Source: Candidatus Helarchaeota archaeon (GTDB taxonomy: Archaea; Asgardarchaeota; Lokiarchaeia; Helarchaeales; JABXJV01). From it: DNA of 14,702 nt. The notes below the pieces were generated by a model. It had not been told where the DNA came from. It searched no databases and saw only the letters and a list, made by a program, of their open reading frames with translations. Shown here one piece after another: positions 1 to 7,476 of this stretch. How positions within the stretch are numbered: position 1 is the first letter of the stretch; each line of letters begins with the position of its first letter. The position numbers and the translations under genes are program-made. The stretch spans positions 1 to 14,702 of the forward strand of contig JABXJV010000163.1 of the NCBI GenBank assembly GCA_013375355.1, read 5' to 3'.

Positions 1-156
1 GGTGAGTAGAGCTTGACGAAAAAGCATTGGAGAAATATGCAACACGTCATTCAGTTCTTATTGGAAAATCGCAAAAATAATTCTCAAAATTTTTAATTAA
101 GATATTAGCAACATACCATCGCGGAAAACGGATCTACATTTCAGAAGGATAAGAAT
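1..156. other. left-edge segment, ambiguous remnant of coding sequence
   Basis: The first ~80 bases are richer in G and C than the surrounding spacers and can be read in two ways on the plus strand. One frame is open from 6 to the TAA at 78-80, giving a basic C-terminal-looking peptide, but a TGA at 3-5 lies directly upstream. Another frame begins with TTG at 13, six bases after a GGTGAG at 1-6 that resembles a ribosome binding site, and ends at TAA 94-96 after 27 codons. Neither peptide is recognisable. From 97 to 145 nothing is seen. The segment may be the broken 3' end of a gene lying to the left, or a very small gene. Confidence 0.25.
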
Positions 157-170
157 TTATTCTTTATCCT
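146..170 (-). terminator. stem-loop across the stop codon of the surface-protein gene
   Basis: AGGATAAGAAT (146-156) pairs with ATTCTTTATCCT (159-170), with one bulged T and a two-base loop. The TAA stop of the minus-strand surface-protein gene (157-159) sits at the loop. There is no long T-run immediately beyond it on the minus strand, so it may be an RNA 3'-end structure or processing site rather than an intrinsic terminator. The core GAATTTATTC recurs at the stop codon of the nitroreductase gene (13960-13969). Confidence 0.4.
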
Positions 171-3100
171 CTATAAATTTAACTAAATCCAGATATTCAT
201 CTTTTGATATTTCTCCTTTTGCTAATCTATGTAGTAGAATCTCTTTCTTAGTTCCGAGTATCAAGCCATTAGCTGGTTTACCTTTGACTTTTTTAGGAGC
301 CTTCCTAACTTCTTTCGGTCGAGATCTGGCTAAAGCAATTGATACTACAACTATTCCGGCTGTAGCTCCTATAAGTATATAAATAATCCAAGATAAATCA
401 CGTTGTCCTATAGGAGGAATAAACGGCGGTCTTTCTTTGGATTTGGCTATAGCAACAAAAACTGTGTCTTTCCCTATTTGACCTGTGCTTGAATTGAATT
501 CAATAGTATAATTAAAAATTCCTGCAATAGTTCTGTTTATTGGGACATAAATCATAGTATCATTATCCCATGAAGTCCAATTAACCCATATATAGGAATT
601 TCCATCAGTATCACTTATCCATACACGATACATTCTTGTACTTACATTAAAGTCATCGTAAAGTATCCATCCTATAGTTCCCGAATCTTTTGTTTTAGTT
701 ATAATATCTTCTGGCTGGTTAGTAGTTGGCATAGCATCAGTTATTGTAACTATGACTATGCCTGGAATACCGAATTGATTTGCACTATCGTTATAATCAA
801 TAGTATAATTGTAAATACCAGGGGCAGTGCGATTTATTTGGATACTGAATTGACTATTATTAATCCATGAAGTCCAGTTTACCCAAACATAGTAATTTCC
901 ATTAGAATCATTCGCCCAAACACGGTACTGTCCAGGACCATAATCGTCATATAGAGTCCAATTAATAGTCTCTAAACCGCTTGCAGAAGTTACGATTGGC
1001 ACTGGGAAGTTAGATGTCGGTAGAGAATCCACTATTAAAACAATAACTGTGTCTGGATAGCCAAATAGATTATGTGTATCATTATACTCAATAGTGTAAT
1101 TGTAAATTCCAGGGACGGTGCGGTTAATTAATATATTTATTGGAGAACCAATAGTCCAAGGTGTCCAATCTTGCCATATATAATAATTATCATTTGAATC
1201 ATTCGTCCATACACGGTATTGTCCACCCCCAAAATCATCATAAAGTCTCCAATCAATAGTTTCTAAACCGTTTGCAGTAGTGATAATATCTTCTGGGTGA
1301 TTTGAATGGGGTTGGAAATGATCCCATATAATTCCTGCTAATAAATCTACAGATGAATTATATATTTTAAGAGAAATACCATCGACATTTGATCCTTTAA
1401 CTTCAACTTGTGAGATTGAGGTAGAATTTTGAACAATGATTTTAGCGGATCTTTGTAAGCTTAACAAAGTAATCGTAGAATTTTTTATTGTTCCATTACT
1501 ATTTCCTAGAGATACTATCCTGGATATAGTAGATTGGTTATCAATGGTAAAACTAGAATTTCCAGCACTTATCAAGGCTCCAAAAAAAATAAGATTAGAT
1601 AAATTAGCATTATGAAGTTTTGCATTTGAATTATTACCTAAAATCATCAAATCTATGGTTGTATTAGTTAAAATAGCATTCGAATCATCCCAAGCAAATA
1701 AAATTATACCCATATTAGTTGGATTATAATCGGTAACGTCTACTTTTGCAGAGTTGTTTACTTCAATGTTTCCTAAAATCCTTATAGGTGGAAAAGTGTT
1801 TGTAATAGTAGTATAATTCGTATAACTTGTTCCACTTTCGATATCGCCACTTGAATTTATTTTTACAGTGTCATTATAAACAACTATACCTTCTGCTATA
1901 GCACTAAGAAAGCAATTATTAATTGATACTACTGCTGAACCAATAATCCATACAAGAGTAATAGTTGAATTCCAAATTGAAACGTTGCCAACAGGGTTCC
2001 CAATACTTGGTATCAATACAGAAATCCCAGTAATTGATGTACTACCTGTTTTATTTGATATTAAAATAGGTCCTTCTGTTGTGCAAACTATAAAATTTAT
2101 AGAACAATTATCAATTGTTAATGAAGAATTTTCCCCTGCTGCTAACATATTGGGTATGGTAACATTCGTTAATTTTAATATGGAATTGCCCACGATAGAT
2201 AATTGTGTTGATGAACTAGTTATTAACGATTCTACAATTGTCAGGTTAGAATTATCAATGGCAAGTATAACGTCTATTTTGGAGTAATTAATTATAAGAT
2301 TTGAGTTATTTGTTGCATATAACATATTAATTGTGCAATTTTCAATTGTTAATTTGGAATCATTAGCAGCATAACACACAGTTGGAAGTGTTGTATTCTT
2401 TATTAATACATTGGAGTTATCGAGAGCATATACATGTCCTATTTTATCGCTACAATCTTCGATTTTCACTTTTGCGGAATTATTAACTACTACACTATTA
2501 AGATTTTCAGTTAAAGTCATTGTATTAATTAATTTAGTATTATTTTCATATTCACTCGTTTCTGGTTGACCATTTGTAATATTTAATATGTTAATTGTCT
2601 GATTATAGCAAATAATTCCGTAACTTAAATTATTAACTATACTATTTTCTAAGACTAACTTTCCTATTGCATCAACGCTTACAACATTGCTATTTAAACC
2701 AAAAGCATATATATTTGCCGTTTCACCAACTGAAACGAGCGAACTTGTCAGATTGGTAACAGTTGCATTTGTATAACCTGAAAAAAAGGTTTCATTTATC
2801 GTTGAATTTGAAGTTACGGAAACTTGTGACCTCGCCATTTCAGATTCACTAGAAACCCTAAACTGGAGAATTGAACTATTATCAATTACAATATCTGCTC
2901 CCTGAGTTAATTGAACTATTGATATGTTTGAATTTTGTAAAATATTAATTTGACTTGAAACTGTAAGTGGTGGAATCTCTATTAATTTGGAACCTCTTAT
3001 TAAATCTAATATTGGATCAGCTGGTAATTTGGGATCAGAAATATAGTAAACCCATGAGTTCTTGATCCATGCTTTTGAGGAACCAGATGAAGTAATTGAA

Positions 3101-3567
3101 TAAATGGTACAATTATTGAGACTTAATTCTGCATTATCATACAAAATTATGCTTAAGCTTGGATCATAAATATTACTCATATTGAGGATTGCATCACCAT
3201 AAAGGTTAATATAAACTAAACGCGTCTCATTAACAATAGTTGAATTTTCAATTATAGTAGAATTTATTACCGAAGTCTCATTCAATTTACCCATAGTTAG
3301 ATTTAAATAATTATCTACAACAACATGTCCACTATCAATAAGTATGGCATAAGTGTTGTTCCCAATTGTGGAGTTTATTGCGTAAATAAGTGGTTTATGT
3401 TGATTATCTGTTGAACTTAAATCTAGATCTTTCGACCTGGGTGCAATTATTGTTTTAATATTCCATATTGGTAATTGACTTGATGTATTTGAATTAATTA
3501 CTGGAATTATTATTAAAATTGTAAGACTAATTGAAAAAATAAGCCTCATTAATGTTCCTTTTTTCAT
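157..3567 (-). CDS. large secreted, membrane-anchored surface protein (beta-helix and Ig-like repeats, SHOCT-like tail)
   Basis: The protein is about 1136 aa. It has a basic N terminus and hydrophobic core (MKKGTLMRLIFSISLTILII) typical of a Sec signal peptide. About residues 50-740 are Asn/Ser/Thr-rich and made of irregular ~20-residue units of the type NS-x-L-x-I-x-N-x-x-I, as in right-handed parallel beta-helices. Three tandem Ig-like repeats of ~95 residues follow (about 758-1045), each with a YDD...YRVW...W-x-x-W...INRT-x-x-GI-x-NYTI pattern. Next come a proline-rich linker, one membrane helix (~1058-1080) and a basic cytoplasmic tail ending in a SHOCT-like helical pair (LAKGEISKDEY). 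Dozens of N-x-S/T sequons suggest heavy N-glycosylation outside the cell. I prefer the ATG at 3567; a GTG three codons upstream (3576) is the alternative. Its role (S-layer, adhesion or cell contact) is inferred. It is divergent from the coiled-coil operon. Confidence 0.85.
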   Translation of the reverse strand: MKKGTLMRLIFSISLTILIIIPVINSNTSSQLPIWNIKTIIAPRSKDLDLSSTDNQHKPLIYAINSTIGNNTYAILIDSGHVVVDNYLNLTMGKLNETSVINSTIIENSTIVNETRLVYINLYGDAILNMSNIYDPSLSIILYDNAELSLNNCTIYSITSSGSSKAWIKNSWVYYISDPKLPADPILDLIRGSKLIEIPPLTVSSQINILQNSNISIVQLTQGADIVIDNSSILQFRVSSESEMARSQVSVTSNSTINETFFSGYTNATVTNLTSSLVSVGETANIYAFGLNSNVVSVDAIGKLVLENSIVNNLSYGIICYNQTINILNITNGQPETSEYENNTKLINTMTLTENLNSVVVNNSAKVKIEDCSDKIGHVYALDNSNVLIKNTTLPTVCYAANDSKLTIENCTINMLYATNNSNLIINYSKIDVILAIDNSNLTIVESLITSSSTQLSIVGNSILKLTNVTIPNMLAAGENSSLTIDNCSINFIVCTTEGPILISNKTGSTSITGISVLIPSIGNPVGNVSIWNSTITLVWIIGSAVVSINNCFLSAIAEGIVVYNDTVKINSSGDIESGTSYTNYTTITNTFPPIRILGNIEVNNSAKVDVTDYNPTNMGIILFAWDDSNAILTNTTIDLMILGNNSNAKLHNANLSNLIFFGALISAGNSSFTIDNQSTISRIVSLGNSNGTIKNSTITLLSLQRSAKIIVQNSTSISQVEVKGSNVDGISLKIYNSSVDLLAGIIWDHFQPHSNHPEDIITTANGLETIDWRLYDDFGGGQYRVWTNDSNDNYYIWQDWTPWTIGSPINILINRTVPGIYNYTIEYNDTHNLFGYPDTVIVLIVDSLPTSNFPVPIVTSASGLETINWTLYDDYGPGQYRVWANDSNGNYYVWVNWTSWINNSQFSIQINRTAPGIYNYTIDYNDSANQFGIPGIVIVTITDAMPTTNQPEDIITKTKDSGTIGWILYDDFNVSTRMYRVWISDTDGNSYIWVNWTSWDNDTMIYVPINRTIAGIFNYTIEFNSSTGQIGKDTVFVAIAKSKERPPFIPPIGQRDLSWIIYILIGATAGIVVVSIALARSRPKEVRKAPKKVKGKPANGLILGTKKEILLHRLAKGEISKDEYLDLVKFIEDKE
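433..1296 (-). repeat. three tandem Ig-like domain repeats within the surface-protein gene
   Basis: Three consecutive copies of ~97, 97 and 94 codons occupy 1006-1296, 715-1005 and 433-714, reading along the minus strand. Copies 1 and 2 are closest (GLETI.W.LYDD..G.GQYRVW in both). Copy 3 has diverged and has a small insertion near YDDFNVSTRMYRVW. The graded divergence points to stepwise tandem duplication of an extracellular beta-sandwich module beside the membrane anchor. Confidence 0.85.
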
Positions 3568-3580
3568 AATTTCCACTCAT

Positions 3581-3652
3581 TTTATTAATATTTCTATATC
3601 TGAAGTTGTATGTTTATTAACCATCCTTACTTGTAAATTAATATTTTTAAGA
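3581..3652 (-). promoter_or_regulatory. spacer upstream of the surface gene, likely minus-strand promoter
   Basis: The AT-rich spacer between the divergent genes contains, read on the minus strand, TTAATAAACATAC (about 3610-3622) as a TATA-like element. It lies about 45-50 bases before the preferred ATG, which would leave a short leader. An out-of-frame ATG at 3578-3580 precedes the chosen start. No experimental support can be seen. Confidence 0.35.
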
Positions 3653-3691
3653 TTGAATAAGCCAAATTTCGAATTTATTATCTCTATTCAT

Positions 3692-3742
3692 ATTTTAAAT
3701 ATTAAAGAAATCATATACTTTTGTAATAATTTAAATGGGAGA
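3692..3742 (+). promoter_or_regulatory. putative promoter and ribosome binding site of the TrmB-like/coiled-coil operon
   Basis: TTTTAAATATTAAAG (3692-3706) is a good archaeal TATA-like box. A transcript starting ~25 bases downstream would begin near 3726. GGGAGA (3737-3742) lies ten bases before the TTG at 3752. Both signals lie inside the longer open frame that begins at TTG 3653, and this is the main reason for placing the real start at 3752. Confidence 0.45.
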
Positions 3743-3751
3743 CATTCAAAA

Positions 3752-6463
3752 TTGGATACATTAAAGAAATTAACTAAAGATAAAATAGAATTAACTGATG
3801 ATGAATTAAGTGTTTATATAATTGTACTATTGAAAGGTTATGGAACAGCTGGCAGCATTGCTCAATATGTTGGAAAGGGCTTAGAATCAGTTAAGTCCAT
3901 ACTTAGTTCTTTAGAAGCAAAAAAATTAATTAAACAAGCCCCAGGAATTGTAGATCGATATTTACCTTTACCACCTTATCCGGGATTTATAAAATATCTA
4001 GAGGATTTTATTTCAGAAACCCGCACAGTTACAGAATCAATAAAAAAGACTTTTGATGAAGCTTTACAAAGTGCGGCTAATGAATTTTCAAAAGGTAAAA
4101 AGGATTTAGAGGACACCACAACTCAATTAATTTCACAATTTTCCACAAAAGCTACTGAAATTAAAGAAAAAATTAATGAAGAATTTTCTTCTCTAACAGA
4201 AAATTTAAAGTCAAATACAGACTCAGCTAAAACCACAATTTCAGATTCATCAAATACCCAAATTGAGGAACTAAATTCGAAAATTAATGATTTCCAGAGT
4301 AATTTTACAAAATCTCTAGATGATGAAATAACGAAACTAGAGGGTCTTATAAGTGAGTTAAAGCCTAAGATCGATAGCGCATTTGGAAATGTGTTGAATG
4401 AATTAAAAACTAAGAATCAAGAATTTATTACGTCTTTTAATTCATTATTAGATAAAGAAGACTCGACAATTTCAGGTCAAATCACAACTGTAAAGGACGA
4501 AAGTTCAAACTTATTAAATTCATCTAAAGAACTTATATCAACAAAAAGTGATGAAATGCAAAGCTCTATTAGTTCAAGAATAAACGAATTTGGAAATTTA
4601 GGGAAAAACAACTTAGATAAAACTAAAAATCAGCTTTCTGGGTCGATCCAAAAATATGAAACAGGATCATCTGAAGTTATTTCGACTTTTGGAACATCAG
4701 TAAAGACTTCAATTAGTAATTATCAAAGTGAGCAGATAAAGACACTTCAAAATTTGGTAGAAAAAACTGAGTTGCAGATAGGCGAAATAGAAGGTAAAGT
4801 CAAAGAACAAGTAGATAATGCAATAAATCCGCTTAAAGAATCCATTTCTAATACAATTAAAGATGGAATAGGTAAATCTAATCAAGCAGGAACTCAGATA
4901 ACCGAAAATGTCAAATCTTCATTGGATGAATATAAAATTACGCTTACAAATAGTATGAATTCCTTAAATGAGATGATAGTTTCTACTATAAATTCTCTTC
5001 AAAAAACCCAAGGTGATTTAGACCAGCAAACATCTAGTCTAAGTTCCAAAATAAATGATTTTCAGACCAGTTTCTCTGATAAAATGACTCAATCTCTCGA
5101 ATCTTTTAAAACTAGTATGGAATCTACTGAATCCACAGTGGTATCTAAGTTAGTTGAACAGAAAGAATCTCTGAATTCAATGATTGAAAATATTAAGCAA
5201 AATCTTACTTTAGGGGCAAAGACCATATCTGATGAGCAAAAAATAAAAGTTCAAGAATTAAATCAAAGTAAATCCGAAGAATTGTCAAAAATTATATCAG
5301 ATATTAGAGGAATTATATCAAATAGAGCAAAAAAGAACTTGGATGATATAAATTCGTCGATTAATCAAGTTCAACAATCATTATCTAGTATGGTTGGAGA
5401 GTCATCTACTGAAATTACCACAACAATAAACCAATTCAAAGCAGATTCAAGCCAATCTATTGAAAATCAGGTGAATAAAATAGAAGAAATATTTGGATAT
5501 CAAGCAACTAAACTGAAAGAAATTTTTGATGTAACTAAAAACTCTATTTCTGATGCCATTAATAAACATGTAGAAGACCTTGCTGGATTTAAAGATATAG
5601 CTAATAATGCTGCAAATGAAGTATTGGGTGAGCACCAGAGTTCTCTCCAGTCGAATATTGAATCACAAAAAACTGAGATCAACACTATAGCTACAACACA
5701 AACCGAAAAAATTTCTCAATTCATAAATAGTGTTAAGGAAGTGTCATTAAATTCATTAACCGAGAATTTAAATCTTGCAGAAATTAGCTCGAAATCAATA
5801 AATGAAACAGGACTCAAGGCAGTATCCGAAGTTGATACAACATTTAGCAATAATGCGAATGAATTAAAAACAAAAACCACAACCCAATTGGAAAGTATTG
5901 ATAGTGCTCTTCAAGAAAAGATTGGAGGAAGTGCAGATGCAATTAGAGATTTATTTGAGAAAGTCATTCAATCCGCTAAGGAACCAAAGGAAATATTAGA
6001 AAAAGCCTGGAATGATATCCTTAGTATGGAATTAAATGAAGCTGAAAAGACATGGCATTTGGTTGGAAGAGCTTCAATATCAAATTTTATCACTGATATG
6101 TTTAAACGCACAAAACGCAGTTGTCTTATCGCAGTCCCGGAATTTGCGGACCTACCGCTACAAATTATAATTAGTGAACTTCAGCGAAAAGCTTTAATGA
6201 TAGTTACGGATGTTTACGGTTCACCAGAAAAAGAATCTATTACTAAATTGATTGATCTCGGAGTAGATTTAAGGCACTTATCTGGGGTTGATTTTTATGC
6301 TGCAAGCCGCGACAGGGAGGAAGTTTTACTAGCTCCTGTATCAGAAAAGTCCACCGAACAAGTTGCTCTCGTCTCCGAGGTTGAAGGTATAATTGATACG
6401 CTAGGGGAAATTTTAGGTGATTATTGGAGGGGTAAAGCAAAAAAAGTTAGAGAGGTAACGTGA
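3752..6463 (+). CDS. TrmB-like regulator with a giant internal coiled coil (winged helix - ~670-residue coil - C-terminal sensor domain)
   Basis: The protein is 903 aa from TTG 3752. An upstream TTG at 3653 would add 33 residues that look like untranslated promoter sequence. Residues ~10-75 form a winged helix of TrmB type (ELSVYIIVLLKGYGTAGSIA, then a recognition helix and the LIKQ...RYLPLPP wing). Residues ~85-750 are Ser/Thr/Lys/Glu/Asn-rich heptads with few prolines, containing self-similar stretches such as SKINDFQ near residues 175 and 432. Residues ~765-895 (TWHLVGRASISNFITDMFKR ... CLIAVPEF) resemble the C-terminal ligand-binding, PLD-like region of TrmB regulators, without catalytic HKD motifs. 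Ordinary TrmB proteins are 250-350 aa with a short dimerising helix, so this coil is far longer than usual. The stop overlaps the start of the next coiled-coil gene by four bases (GTGA). No signal peptide or membrane helix is seen, so it is probably cytoplasmic and DNA-associated. The regulated ligand and targets are unknown. Confidence 0.8.
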   Translation: MDTLKKLTKDKIELTDDELSVYIIVLLKGYGTAGSIAQYVGKGLESVKSILSSLEAKKLIKQAPGIVDRYLPLPPYPGFIKYLEDFISETRTVTESIKKTFDEALQSAANEFSKGKKDLEDTTTQLISQFSTKATEIKEKINEEFSSLTENLKSNTDSAKTTISDSSNTQIEELNSKINDFQSNFTKSLDDEITKLEGLISELKPKIDSAFGNVLNELKTKNQEFITSFNSLLDKEDSTISGQITTVKDESSNLLNSSKELISTKSDEMQSSISSRINEFGNLGKNNLDKTKNQLSGSIQKYETGSSEVISTFGTSVKTSISNYQSEQIKTLQNLVEKTELQIGEIEGKVKEQVDNAINPLKESISNTIKDGIGKSNQAGTQITENVKSSLDEYKITLTNSMNSLNEMIVSTINSLQKTQGDLDQQTSSLSSKINDFQTSFSDKMTQSLESFKTSMESTESTVVSKLVEQKESLNSMIENIKQNLTLGAKTISDEQKIKVQELNQSKSEELSKIISDIRGIISNRAKKNLDDINSSINQVQQSLSSMVGESSTEITTTINQFKADSSQSIENQVNKIEEIFGYQATKLKEIFDVTKNSISDAINKHVEDLAGFKDIANNAANEVLGEHQSSLQSNIESQKTEINTIATTQTEKISQFINSVKEVSLNSLTENLNLAEISSKSINETGLKAVSEVDTTFSNNANELKTKTTTQLESIDSALQEKIGGSADAIRDLFEKVIQSAKEPKEILEKAWNDILSMELNEAEKTWHLVGRASISNFITDMFKRTKRSCLIAVPEFADLPLQIIISELQRKALMIVTDVYGSPEKESITKLIDLGVDLRHLSGVDFYAASRDREEVLLAPVSEKSTEQVALVSEVEGIIDTLGEILGDYWRGKAKKVREVT

Positions 6464-7239
6464 TAAAAATGAGTGAAGTAACTGAATTAAAAAATGAAAT
6501 TAAAAGAGTCAAAGAACAGCTTGAAAGAGCGGAATTGAATGTTAAACAGGTGAATTCATTACTAGAGGATAAGAATGCAAAAATTAAGGATCTTGAAGTT
6601 GAAATACAACAACATCAGAGAAAATCAGTAACCGAAGAAACCGAGATTACAAAATTACAAGAAAAAAATACTGAATATGAGAATAAAATTAGAGATATGA
6701 TGGCAGATCTAGCATCTGTTAAAGAAGACTTAAAAGTAAACGTAATTGAACTTGAAAAAACTAATTCGAAAGTTCAAGAATTAACCCAACTTAATGAAAA
6801 ACTAACGGCCGAAAGAAAAGAGACTGAAACAAAAATTTCCGATTTAACCGTTGATTTTGAAAATTTACGACGAGAAGATGATGAAAAAGATATTAAAATT
6901 TCAAAATTAGAAGCAAAAAATCAACAACTAAGTAGTGAATCAAAAGAAAAAGATCAACTTCTTATTCAAGCTGACAAAACAAGGAACGAGTTAAATGCTA
7001 ATGTTCAAAACTTGGAAAGTGAAGTTAAAAAATTAAGAATATATATACCTCGAAAGGAAGAAGAAATCAACGATCTTAAAGCAAAGATTGTACAACTACA
7101 AGGTGATCTGCAATCAAATACCGATTCCTTATCGAGTTCAAAGACTGAACTTGCAAATTTAAATAAAAAGTTAGAATCTTTGAAAAATTACATTGATCAA
7201 ATTAAAATGACCATCGATTCTTGCATGGAGTTACTTTGA
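6460..7239 (+). CDS. coiled-coil protein, translationally coupled partner of the TrmB-like protein
   Basis: The protein is 259 aa and almost entirely charged heptads (LKNEIKRVKEQLERAELNV onward to ~240), ending in a short hydrophobic tail (IKMTIDSCMELL). It has no signal peptide, membrane helix or catalytic domain. Its GTG start at 6460 overlaps the preceding TGA. An ATG at 6469 is equally possible, and GAGGT at 6452-6456 lies closer to the GTG. A hit to SMC- or myosin-like families would reflect coil composition only. The coupling suggests both proteins are made in fixed proportion and may form a heteromeric coil; that is inference. Confidence 0.8.
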   Translation: MIKMSEVTELKNEIKRVKEQLERAELNVKQVNSLLEDKNAKIKDLEVEIQQHQRKSVTEETEITKLQEKNTEYENKIRDMMADLASVKEDLKVNVIELEKTNSKVQELTQLNEKLTAERKETETKISDLTVDFENLRREDDEKDIKISKLEAKNQQLSSESKEKDQLLIQADKTRNELNANVQNLESEVKKLRIYIPRKEEEINDLKAKIVQLQGDLQSNTDSLSSSKTELANLNKKLESLKNYIDQIKMTIDSCMELL

Positions 7240-7242
7240 TTC

Positions 7243-7266
7243 TTTTTTATTTTTTATAAAAATAAA
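7243..7266 (+). terminator. AT-only hairpin and T-run after the coiled-coil operon
   Basis: TTTATTTTT (7246-7254) and AAAAATAAA (7258-7266) form a perfect nine-base inverted repeat with a three-base loop, starting four bases after the TGA at 7237-7239. A T-run at 7243-7248 precedes it. T-rich tracts after stop codons are typical archaeal terminators. Confidence 0.5.
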
Positions 7267-7316
7267 TTGATATATTTGATGAAAACGATAATTTCTCAAT
7301 TCAAACCTTTTAATTA

Positions 7317-7326
7317 TTTATAAAAG
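7317..7326 (+). promoter_or_regulatory. TATA-like box upstream of the LRR remnant and LRR gene
   Basis: TTTATAAAAG is close to the ideal archaeal TATA box. A start ~25 bases downstream would fall near 7347, just before the TTG at 7355 of the short remnant frame and 130 bases before the LRR gene. It could therefore drive both, or be the surviving promoter of the deleted upstream copy. Confidence 0.45.
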
Positions 7327-7354
7327 ATTGGAATTTTATAAGTGGGTATTGAAT

Positions 7355-7426
7355 TTGTCAAAAAAAGAGACAAATTCTACAGTAACATATGATTTTTTCA
7401 CAAAAAAGCAGTTAAGGATAGGTTAA
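7355..7426 (+). pseudogene. remnant of a second LRR gene (C-terminal tail only), or a 23-residue peptide gene
   Basis: The short frame TTG 7355 to TAA 7424-7426 encodes 23 residues starting MSKKETNS and containing TVTYDFFTKKQ. The intact LRR protein ends in TVTYDYFTKKE followed by four residues, so 9 of 11 residues match and the two stop codons align. Most nucleotide differences within the matching codons are synonymous. Homology continues past the stop. It has a TATA-like box (7317-7326) and GTGGGT (7342-7347) eight bases upstream. The simplest reading is an LRR gene copy that lost its repeats, keeping promoter, start and tail; expression as a small peptide cannot be excluded. Confidence 0.5.
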
Positions 7427-7456
7427 ATTATAAAAGAAATTATGGAAATCGTATTT
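7379..7456 (+). repeat. direct repeat, upstream copy (LRR tail plus 3' flank)
   Basis: This 78-base segment aligns by hand with 8245..8321 at about 57 of 78 columns with a single one-base gap. It covers the last codons, the stop codon and ~30 bases of 3' flank. The final 20 bases (7437-7456 against 8302-8321) match at 18 positions. The pair flanks the LRR gene and indicates duplication of an LRR unit. Confidence 0.7.
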
Positions 7457-7476
7457 AATGAATAAGGTAATGTTAA

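Noticed and set aside
1985..2287. 100-codon plus-strand open frame inside the surface-protein gene
   Set aside because: It is antisense to the beta-helix region, lacks a ribosome binding site, and its composition mirrors the repetitive minus-strand codons.
5447..5685. Two minus-strand open frames inside the TrmB-like coiled-coil gene
   Set aside because: Both lie wholly inside a well-supported coding frame and carry no recognisable domain.
6047..6440. Catalytic phospholipase D domain at the C terminus of the TrmB-like protein
   Set aside because: The region resembles the PLD-like sensor fold of TrmB regulators but contains no HxKxxxxD motif, so no enzyme activity is claimed.
6460..7239. SMC or Rad50-type ATPase assignment for the small coiled-coil protein
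   Set aside because: There is no Walker A, signature or Walker B motif; similarity would be due to coil composition alone.
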